From: Bacillota bacterium
GTDB lineage: Bacteria; Bacillota; Clostridia; Christensenellales; Borkfalkiaceae
Length of the DNA stretch: 14,947 nt
NCBI GenBank assembly: GCA_023403375.1
Contig: JAEYEN010000029.1
Span: 1-14,947 of the forward strand
Direction of reading: 5' to 3'
Of this stretch, positions 1 to 4,832 are shown in pieces. Numbering within the stretch: position 1 is the stretch's first letter; each line of letters begins with the position of its first letter. The notes beneath the pieces were generated by a model that saw nothing but the letters and a program-made list of their open reading frames with translations, was not told where the DNA came from and did no database searches. The translations under genes and the position numbers were made by a program.

Positions 1-1
1 C

Positions 2-448
2 ATTTTAATAGCGAAAGAGAATATAAACGGAACGCTTCTGGAAGCGACGGGTAAAAAGTGCGAATTTTTAAAAACCGTGGTTAAAGAATTAGACTTAAAA
101 AAGGTTAACGTTCTTTGCGACCGTGCGGAAACCGCTGCAAAAAACCCGTTATACAGAGAAAAGTTTGATTTATGCGTTTCGAGAGCGGTGGCAAGACTTA
201 ACACGCTTACCGAATACTGCCTGCCGTTTGTTAAAAAAGGCGGCGATTTTATCGCATATAAAGGCGAAGGGCAAGAAGAAATTACCGAAGCGGAAAACGC
301 TATAAAAATTTTGGGCGGTAAAATAGAAAAAATATCCGAAACGTCGCTTTACGGCGCAAAACGGACCATTATAGATATTAAAAAGATAAGTTTAACCGAT
401 AAAAAATATCCGCGCGGCAACGGTAAAGAAAGGAAAAACCCGCTATGA
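2..448 (+). CDS. rsmG: 16S rRNA (guanine-N7) methyltransferase RsmG, 5'-truncated
   Basis: The frame is open from base 2 to a TGA at 446-448, so only the C-terminal part (about 148 codons) is present. RsmG (GidB) is a cytoplasmic SAM-dependent methyltransferase that modifies G527 (E. coli numbering) of 16S rRNA; loss gives low-level streptomycin resistance. Visible family features are a LLEATGKKCEFLK segment (the post-motif-I helix, usually LLDSLxKRxxFL), a conserved RAE about 40 residues in, FDLCVSRAVA, then LTEYCLPFVKKGGDFIAYKG. The glycine-rich SAM loop lies upstream of the window. A GTG at 77 is internal to the domain and is not the true start. The stop overlaps the next ATG (ATGA at 445-448), which suggests translational coupling. 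The family identification is confident. Confidence 0.9.
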   Translation: MLIAKENINGTLLEATGKKCEFLKTVVKELDLKKVNVLCDRAETAAKNPLYREKFDLCVSRAVARLNTLTEYCLPFVKKGGDFIAYKGEGQEEITEAENAIKILGGKIEKISETSLYGAKRTIIDIKKISLTDKKYPRGNGKERKNPL

Positions 449-969
449 CGGAAAATTTTATAAATCTATCGGGAGAAAGTACGGAGAGTTCGGCTTTTTT
501 AAATGTTTTCGATAAAAATATAACCTGCGCCGTAACGGGACACAGAAGTTTAGAAAAAAATTTCGATAAGAATAAACTTTTATCAACGTTTAATCAGCTT
601 ATAGAAAGCGGATACAGTGTGTTTTTAACGGGAATGGCGTTGGGCTTCGATTCGGAGTGTTTTAAGGCGTTATATTACCTTAAAACAAAAGAAAACAAGG
701 ACGTAAAAATAATAGCCTGCGTGCCGTGCAGAAATCAGGATAAAAACTTTTCGCCCGAAAAGAAAACGGAATATAACGAAATGCTAAATCGGGCGGATAA
801 AATTATTCTGCTCAGCGAAAACTACACCGCGTATTGTATGCAAAAAAGAAATATGTTTATGGTGGATAATTGTTCGCTTCTTCTGGCGCATTTGTTAAAA
901 GAAAAAGGCGGCACGGCAAACACCGTAAATTACGCCGTAAATAAAGGTAAAAAAATTCTCTATATCTGA
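445..969 (+). CDS. SLOG-family protein (DUF1273/YpsA-like)
   Basis: This 174-residue protein belongs to the SLOG (SMF/DprA-LOG) Rossmann-like superfamily, which is thought to bind nucleotides or nucleotide-derived ligands; its molecular role is unproven. Landmarks are VTGHR at residues 30-34 after a beta strand, TGMALGFDS at 62-70 (the G-x-G-x-D loop typical of SLOG), a VPCRNQ strand near 93-98, MQKRNMFMVD at 132-141, and GGTANTVNYA at 155-164. The MQxRNxxMVD plus GGT..T..YA pair is typical of DUF1273, which includes Bacillus YpsA, a protein linked to cell division and stress. An AAAGGA about 10 nt upstream supports the ATG at 445, which overlaps the rsmG stop. The first 25 or so residues are polar and precede the conserved core. 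It is the last gene before a terminator. Confidence 0.8.
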   Translation: MTENFINLSGESTESSAFLNVFDKNITCAVTGHRSLEKNFDKNKLLSTFNQLIESGYSVFLTGMALGFDSECFKALYYLKTKENKDVKIIACVPCRNQDKNFSPEKKTEYNEMLNRADKIILLSENYTAYCMQKRNMFMVDNCSLLLAHLLKEKGGTANTVNYAVNKGKKILYI

Positions 970-1007
970 TAAAACAGATATATACCAAAAAAAATAATCG
1001 CTTTATA

Positions 1008-1041
1008 AAAAAATCTCTTACCGAAAAGTAAGAGATTTTTT
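1008..1041. terminator. Bidirectional intrinsic terminator
   Basis: A perfect 14-bp inverted repeat (1008-1021 with 1028-1041) encloses a 6-nt loop (CGAAAA). The arms start with A runs and end with T runs, so either strand makes a hairpin followed by U residues. It lies between the convergent SLOG gene and the amino acid ABC operon and probably ends both transcripts. Confidence 0.9.
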
Positions 1042-1102
1042 ATTGTTTATTCAGTAAAAATTAACGTTGTTAAAAAATTCAAAATAAAATACAGATTAAA
1101 AA

Positions 1103-1927
1103 TCAGTCGCCGTCTTTATTTTTAATGCCGGATAAGAAAGAAATAAGTTTTTCGGACTTTGGATTTTCAAAAACTTCTTTGGGGGAACCGCATTCTTCAA
1201 CAACGCCGTTAGCCATAAAAACAACTTTATCCGATACTTTCTGTGCAAAACCCATTTCGTGCGTTACGATAATCATCGTTATGTCGCTGTTTTTAAGCGA
1301 GCGGATAACCTTTAACACTTCGCCCGTAAGTTCGGGGTCAAGGGCGCTGGTAGGCTCGTCAAAACATAAAATTTTGGGTTTTAAGGCAAGCGCTCTCGCA
1401 ATGGCAACTCTCTGACACTGTCCGCCCGAAAGTTCGCAGGGATAGGCTTTAATTTTATCGCTTAACCCCACTTTATAAAGCAGTTCGGTACACTCAACAA
1501 TAACTTTTTCTTTTTCGGCGTTAAAGATTTCCTTTCTTTCTTTGCGGGATTTACCCTTAAATTGTTCGTCAAGTTTTTCTTTTAATAACAATAAAGGAGC
1601 AAGGGTTAAGTTATCCAAAACGTTGTATTGCGGAAAAAGGTTAAAAGACTGAAAAACCAACCCGAAGTTCAAACGTTTTTCTCTTAAATCGCTTTCTTTC
1701 TCGTTTTTGTCGGTTTCGGCGTCGAAAAGGGTTTCGCCGTCTAAAATCATAACGCCCTTGTCGGGTTTTTCCAAAAAGTTGACACAACGCAAAAGAGTGG
1801 TTTTACCCGAACCGGAAGAGCCGATAACGGACACCGCTTCGCCTTTTTCAACGCTTAAATCTATACCGTTCAAAACTTCGGTCTGACCGAAAGATTTGCA
1901 AAAATTTTTAATTTCTAAATACGCCAT
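1103..1927 (-). CDS. Polar amino acid ABC transporter, ATP-binding subunit (GlnQ/HisP type)
   Basis: This 274-residue cytoplasmic ATPase would power import by the permease encoded just upstream. All nucleotide-binding motifs are present: Walker A GSSGSGKT at 36-43, Q-loop Gln93, signature LSGGQ at 166-170, Walker B KILCFDE at 185-191, D-loop SALDPE and the switch His223 in VTHEM. The family is usually about 240-250 residues. The extra length is a charged, Lys/Glu-rich insertion at roughly 115-145, between the Q-loop and the signature motif, with a second small polar stretch near 70-82. Its ATG follows the permease stop by 8 nt, and an AAGGTG ribosome binding site overlaps that stop. It is the last gene of the operon, about 60 nt before the shared terminator. 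The substrate cannot be read from the ATPase. Confidence 0.93.
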   Translation of the reverse strand: MAYLEIKNFCKSFGQTEVLNGIDLSVEKGEAVSVIGSSGSGKTTLLRCVNFLEKPDKGVMILDGETLFDAETDKNEKESDLREKRLNFGLVFQSFNLFPQYNVLDNLTLAPLLLLKEKLDEQFKGKSRKERKEIFNAEKEKVIVECTELLYKVGLSDKIKAYPCELSGGQCQRVAIARALALKPKILCFDEPTSALDPELTGEVLKVIRSLKNSDITMIIVTHEMGFAQKVSDKVVFMANGVVEECGSPKEVFENPKSEKLISFLSGIKNKDGD

Positions 1928-1935
1928 ACCGCACC

Positions 1936-2583
1936 TTAAATTTTATAATAGGAGAGTTTTTTCTCCGCGCGTGAAAGTAAAAACTGAATAAGCCCGTTAA
2001 AGATAAGATAAAACAGACCCGCCACGAAAAGGGGAGATAAAATTCCGTAAACTTTTTGTATCTGGTTTGCTTCAAAAATCAGTTCTTCTACAATAATAAT
2101 GTTAGCAAGCGACGTGTCTTTTACAAGCGTTATTATTTCGTTGCCAAGCGGCGGAACGATGTTTTTTACCACTTGCATCAAAATTACCCTGAAAAAGGTT
2201 TGCGTACGGGTTAATCCTAAAACTTTACACGCTTCGTACTGACCTTTGCTTACGGAATCGAGTCCGCCGCGGAAAATTTCCGCAAAATAGCAGGCGTAGT
2301 TTAATATAAACGCGATACATGCGGCAAGAAGTCTGCTCTGAAAAGGAGTGCCGAACCAGAGCCCCGGTATGTAAAATATAACTATAATTTGTAACATAAG
2401 CGGAGTGCCGCGGATGACCCAGATTACACCTTTAACAAAATATTTAAGCGGCTTAAATCTGGAACGCGCCCCGAAACAAATTATAAAGCCAAGCGGTAAC
2501 GCAAAAACTAACGTTACCGCAAAAAGTACCAATGTGTTTCCGAATCCCGATAAAAGGGATAATGCTATTTCAGAAAAACTCAT
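1936..2583 (-). CDS. Polar amino acid ABC transporter, permease subunit (HisM/GlnP family)
   Basis: This 215-residue inner-membrane protein has about five hydrophobic segments (near 14-36, 48-72, 84-103, 158-170 and 183-204). It carries RGTP at 58-61, typical of the polar amino acid permease family, and the EAA coupling loop from about 101 to 123 (AEIFRGGLDS, then QYEACKVLG). That loop contacts the ATPase. It probably works as a homodimer, because only one permease gene is present. Its ATG lies 3 nt after the binding-protein stop and no strong Shine-Dalgarno sequence is visible, so translation is probably coupled to the upstream gene. The length is normal for the family. Confidence 0.93.
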   Translation of the reverse strand: MSFSEIALSLLSGFGNTLVLFAVTLVFALPLGFIICFGARSRFKPLKYFVKGVIWVIRGTPLMLQIIVIFYIPGLWFGTPFQSRLLAACIAFILNYACYFAEIFRGGLDSVSKGQYEACKVLGLTRTQTFFRVILMQVVKNIVPPLGNEIITLVKDTSLANIIIVEELIFEANQIQKVYGILSPLFVAGLFYLIFNGLIQFLLSRAEKKLSYYKI

Positions 2584-2586
2584 AAA

Positions 2587-3408
2587 TTAGTCCGTTATAT
2601 TGTTTTGTAAATTGTATTTGGTAGCAATGGCAAGATAGGTGCCGTCCGCTTTCAGTTCGGCAATCGCTTCTTCAACCTTTGCCATAAAGTTGCTGCCTTT
2701 TCTGAAACCTATACCGAATTCTTCCGCAGGGAAGGTTATCGCTTCTATTTTAACAAGGTTTCCGCTGTTTACGATAGAACTTTCTTTGGTTTTAAGACTG
2801 TCGAATAAAAGAGTGTCTACTATTGCGACTTTGCTGGTTCCTGCCGCAACTTCCTGCAATGCGGATACCTGGTCTTTCGCCGCTAAAATCTCAACGGTTT
2901 TCAACGTTTCGTCGTTCTTTACCGCAGACTGTGCGGAAGAGCCGCTTTCCAACGCGATTTTTTCGCCCGAAGCCTTGATAAGATCTTTTGTGGCAAACGC
3001 GCTTTCGTTGCCCGCTTTAACTACTACCGCCTGATTGTTTTTGCAATAAGCGGAAGAAATGTCTATCGAAGTTTTAAGTTCTTCCGAAATCGTCATCGCG
3101 TTCCATATAACGTCTATATTTTTTGCGTTAATCTCGGTTACTTTGGAATCCCAGTCTATTATCTGGAATTTTACGTTAAGGTTAAGTTTTTCCGCAACCG
3201 CTCTCGCAAGTTCAACGTCAAACCCTACAAGGTTACCATCAGCGTCTTCATATCCGAACGGGTCGTAAAGGGTGTATCCTACAACAAACTCGCCCTTTTT
3301 TTGAATGTATTCGTAATCTTTGGGCTTGTCGTTTCCGCAAGCGGTAAGCCCAAGGCACGCCGCAACCGTAAGCGCCGCTGTTACTAAAAGAGTTATAAGT
3401 TTTTTCAT
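2587..3408 (-). CDS. Amino acid ABC transporter substrate-binding lipoprotein (SBP family 3)
   Basis: This 273-residue extracellular, membrane-anchored protein captures the substrate for the importer. Residues 1-23 form a lipoprotein signal peptide (MKK start, hydrophobic core, LTAC lipobox), with Cys24 as the predicted acylated residue. The mature domain follows the bacterial SBP_bac_3 pattern: VGYTLYDPFGYED, then GNLVGFDVELARAVAEKL near 60-77, a NIDVIWNAMTIS segment and a late EEFGIGFRKGSN. This fold binds polar amino acids such as glutamine, glutamate, arginine or cystine; which one cannot be told by eye. A strong AAGGAG lies 9-13 nt before the ATG. It is the first gene of the operon, transcribed from the promoter at 3475-3503. 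An independent upstream RNA unit ends at about 3591. Confidence 0.93.
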   Translation of the reverse strand: MKKLITLLVTAALTVAACLGLTACGNDKPKDYEYIQKKGEFVVGYTLYDPFGYEDADGNLVGFDVELARAVAEKLNLNVKFQIIDWDSKVTEINAKNIDVIWNAMTISEELKTSIDISSAYCKNNQAVVVKAGNESAFATKDLIKASGEKIALESGSSAQSAVKNDETLKTVEILAAKDQVSALQEVAAGTSKVAIVDTLLFDSLKTKESSIVNSGNLVKIEAITFPAEEFGIGFRKGSNFMAKVEEAIAELKADGTYLAIATKYNLQNNITD

Positions 3409-3447
3409 TTTTCTACTCTCCTTAAATGCTTGATTTTTATTTGCTTT

Positions 3448-3508
3448 AACGCTTTACTTTGTTAAAGTAATTGTATTATACTTTATTCTGCTAAACAAGT
3501 AAAGCGTT
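3448..3508. promoter_or_regulatory. Inverted repeat overlapping the ABC operon promoter, candidate operator
   Basis: AACGCTTTACTT at 3448-3459 has its exact reverse complement at 3497-3508 (12 of 12 matches). The far arm covers the -35 box and the near arm lies just downstream of the predicted start. A second, overlapping palindrome with 7-bp arms and a 3-nt centre lies at 3454-3470, in the start-site region. The arrangement suits a repressor binding around the promoter. The regulator is unknown. Confidence 0.45.
3475..3503 (-). promoter_or_regulatory. Sigma-A-type promoter of the amino acid ABC operon
   Basis: On the minus strand, TTTACT (3498-3503) is followed after exactly 17 nt by a perfect TATAAT (3475-3480). 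The predicted start near 3468 leaves a leader of about 60 nt ending in a strong ribosome binding site. Confidence 0.75.
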
Positions 3509-3590
3509 TTTACATAATTTTTTAAAATATTTTAAAATTTTTTTGAAAATTACGTTTTTCGCGTTATTTCGTCGATATTGTATTTAAAAA

Positions 3591-3702
3591 TAAAAAAAGA
3601 CGGTTTACGTTGTACATACATTTTAGAGAATAGCTTGTATATCGAAACCGTCTAAAATTGTTTAAAAGATAGTCGGAACAAATACGATGCCCTATATCTT
3701 CT
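3591..3702 (-). ncRNA. Putative small structured RNA, about 112 nt, family not recognised
   Basis: A TATAAT promoter at 3709-3714 predicts a start at about 3702, exactly where a helix begins: minus-strand AGAAGATA (3695-3702) pairs with TATCTTTT (3664-3671, one G-U) around a 23-nt loop. After a short A/U linker, a second hairpin follows. Its outer stem is a perfect 9 bp (AGACGGTTT, 3645-3653, with 3598-3606) and its inner stem is about 7 bp (ATATACA with TGTATGT, one G-U). Six U residues, then A, then five U end the unit. No ribosome binding site or ORF of useful size is visible in it. It could be a free small RNA or an attenuating leader of the downstream amino acid importer, which begins 180 nt further on but has its own promoter. 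I cannot match it to a known family. Confidence 0.6.
3592..3653 (-). terminator. Terminator hairpin of the 112-nt RNA
   Basis: A 9-bp stem (3598-3606 with 3645-3653) encloses a 38-nt loop that holds an inner helix. On the minus strand it runs directly into TTTTTTATTTTT. The loop is long for an intrinsic terminator, so the hairpin may also be a functional domain. No U tract follows on the plus strand. Confidence 0.6.
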
Positions 3703-3708
3703 ACGGGC

Positions 3709-3737
3709 ATTATAACATATAAAAGCGTAAAACACAA
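3709..3737 (-). promoter_or_regulatory. Promoter of the 112-nt RNA (extended -10)
   Basis: On the minus strand, TTGTGT (3732-3737) is separated by 17 nt from a perfect TATAAT (3709-3714), which is preceded by TGT and so forms an extended -10 element. The -35 match is weak (3 of 6). Confidence 0.6.
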
Positions 3738-3945
3738 GGGGGATAATAAAAAAAGGGAAAAAAGACTAACGCGAAAAGAAATAAAAGATAAAACAGGGGG
3801 TTAAACAAACTTAAAAACTAATTTGCGGAAAAGGGGAACGACAAATTTAAAACATTATATATAAATATAAAATATAAAAAGACAAAAAGGCGAAAGAAGA
3901 CAGAAAACAGAATACAAACAAAAGCTCGTGAAAAAAATTTAAAAA
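3738..3945. other. Purine-rich non-coding stretch
   Basis: This stretch lies between the small-RNA promoter and the terminator of the Rho_N-like gene. The plus strand is strongly A- and G-rich with several GGGG or GGGGG runs. I see no ORF with a ribosome binding site and no convincing helix or promoter pair. Confidence 0.5.
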
Positions 3946-3985
3946 AATTTTCTCCCCTTAAAAAATCGCGGAAGGGGAGAAAATT
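3935..3985 (-). terminator. Intrinsic terminator of the Rho_N-like gene
   Basis: A perfect 14-bp inverted repeat (3946-3959 with 3972-3985) has a 12-nt loop. On the minus strand it is followed by a long T-rich run (two tracts of seven T). It lies 12 nt after the stop codon of the gene at 3997. Confidence 0.88.
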
Positions 3986-3996
3986 ATAGGAAAGCG

Positions 3997-4344
3997 TTAT
4001 TTTTTACCAAAACATTCTTCTATAAGGTTGGCAACGTCTTCTTTAAATTTATCGGTTAATTTTGCCAGAGCGACTGAGAAACAAGTTACGGAATCGGTGG
4101 GAATATCTTCTAATTCGGGAGTTCTGTTTAGAGCCTTTAATAAGGGCCTGCCTTTTTTAGAAGCGTTCGGCGGAAAGTTGTGATTAAAAGCGTCTATAAT
4201 TTTATCTATGAGTTCGTCTTTGCAATAAGTAGTAGGGTGGGCGACGCCGCATTCTCTTCCGACCGCTCTTAACGCGTGAATGTTGAATTTTTGTAAAAAT
4301 TCTTTACTGTAAATCAAGTTTTCTTTCAAAGTTTTAATGTCCAT
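3997..4344 (-). CDS. Small Rho_N/SAP-like helical domain protein
   Basis: This is a 115-residue protein if translation starts at the ATG at 4342-4344, which has an AGGAAA ribosome binding site 6-8 nt upstream. An earlier in-frame ATG at 4360-4362 would add six residues but has no ribosome binding site. Residues about 14-47 (LQKFNIHALRAVGRECGVA, then CKDELIDKIIDAF) fit the short helix-turn-helix pattern of the Rho termination factor N-terminal domain and related SAP-like modules, which bind nucleic acid. A basic KKGRPLLK follows near residue 62; the GRP core recalls an AT-hook but stands alone. The C-terminal 40 residues are acidic and helical. No catalytic domain is present. The gene sits between two putative small RNAs on the same strand and could also receive read-through from the 186-nt RNA. 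The domain assignment is by pattern only. Confidence 0.65.
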   Translation of the reverse strand: MDIKTLKENLIYSKEFLQKFNIHALRAVGRECGVAHPTTYCKDELIDKIIDAFNHNFPPNASKKGRPLLKALNRTPELEDIPTDSVTCFSVALAKLTDKFKEDVANLIEECFGKK

Positions 4345-4398
4345 ACCGTTTCCTGCCATCATATAAAATTTTTCAGCATTGTAAAACTCACCGTTGTT

Positions 4399-4425
4399 AA
4401 AAAAAGTGCCGGCTTAGCCGACACT
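4399..4425 (-). terminator. Terminator of the 6S-like RNA
   Basis: On the minus strand AGTGTCGGC (4417-4425) pairs with GCCGGCACT (4405-4413, one G-U) around a TAA loop. The stem runs into seven T residues (4399-4405). Confidence 0.88.
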
Positions 4426-4584
4426 GTGCAATATGCCGACCAAGGTTGCAACACCAACTATCATTTACTTTTTTAATAGCACACGATAAGATAAGGCGAC
4501 ATAAAGACACCAAGTAATAAGGTGTGCTACATTAAAAAAATTATTACTTGTTGATGATATAAAAAAGTATTAAGTTGATGTTGC
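4399..4584 (-). ncRNA. Putative 6S-like structured RNA, about 186 nt
   Basis: A near-perfect promoter (TTGACA, 17 nt, TACAAT) predicts a start at about 4584. The first 11 nt (GCAACATCAAC, 4574-4584) pair with 4448-4458 (one G-U) to form a closing helix beginning at +1. Inside, a large internal loop (34 nt on one side, 10 on the other) leads to an upper rod: 8 A-U pairs (4532-4539 with 4469-4476), a 2-nt bulge, then TAGCACAC (4522-4529) with its complement at 4477-4484. A separate terminator hairpin with a U tract ends the RNA. Closing helix, open centre, upper rod and a length near 190 nt are the architecture of 6S RNA, which binds sigma-A RNA polymerase. Similarity in sequence was not tested. 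The SRP RNA, tmRNA and T-box signatures are absent. Confidence 0.6.
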
Positions 4585-4590
4585 AATATT

Positions 4591-4619
4591 ATTGTAACAA
4601 AGGTTAAAATAATTGTCAA
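4591..4619 (-). promoter_or_regulatory. Strong promoter of the 6S-like RNA
   Basis: On the minus strand a perfect TTGACA (4614-4619) is followed after 17 nt by TACAAT (4591-4596), which is preceded by TGT (extended -10). This is among the best promoter matches in the window, as expected for an abundant RNA. Confidence 0.8.
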
Positions 4620-4753
4620 TAAAAGTCGATAAAAGAATTAGCCAAAACGCAAAAAGTTTTAGTCAAAAACCGACAAAATTATTAAAAAATCGCCAAAAAA
4701 ACGCAAAAAACAGTATTTTTTAACAAAAAACTTTATATATCGCAAAAAACAAA
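4620..4753. other. A-rich spacer with CGCAAAAA motifs
   Basis: This non-coding stretch lies between the promoter of the 6S-like RNA and the terminator of the oxidoreductase gene. Short A-rich units containing CGCAAAAA or CGCCAAAAA recur several times (near 4649, 4692, 4702 and 4741). No ORF or stable helix was found. Confidence 0.5.
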
Positions 4754-4783
4754 AAAGCCCTTCGGCGTAAGCCAAAGGACTTT
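4751..4783 (-). terminator. Intrinsic terminator of the pyruvate:ferredoxin oxidoreductase gene
   Basis: On the minus strand a 13-bp stem with two G-U pairs (4771-4783 with 4754-4766) and a 4-nt loop (TTAC) is followed by TTTTTTGTTTTTT. It begins about 50 nt after the stop codon. Confidence 0.88.
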
Positions 4784-4832
4784 ATTTGTTTATCGGAAAA
4801 TTTATTTATTATTCCTATAAATTTTTCTTTAA

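Noticed and set aside
3409..3702. T-box or known amino acid riboswitch upstream of the importer
   Set aside because: No T-box antiterminator sequence and no lysine, glycine or SAM riboswitch core was recognised. The element ends about 180 nt before the gene, which has its own promoter.
3598..3720. Plus-strand reading of the 112-nt structured element
   Set aside because: On the plus strand the hairpins are not followed by a U tract and no matching promoter precedes them; promoter, start and terminator all agree on the minus strand.
4345..4362. Upstream ATG adding six residues to the Rho_N-like protein
   Set aside because: No ribosome binding site precedes it, whereas the ATG at 4342-4344 has AGGAAA at good spacing.
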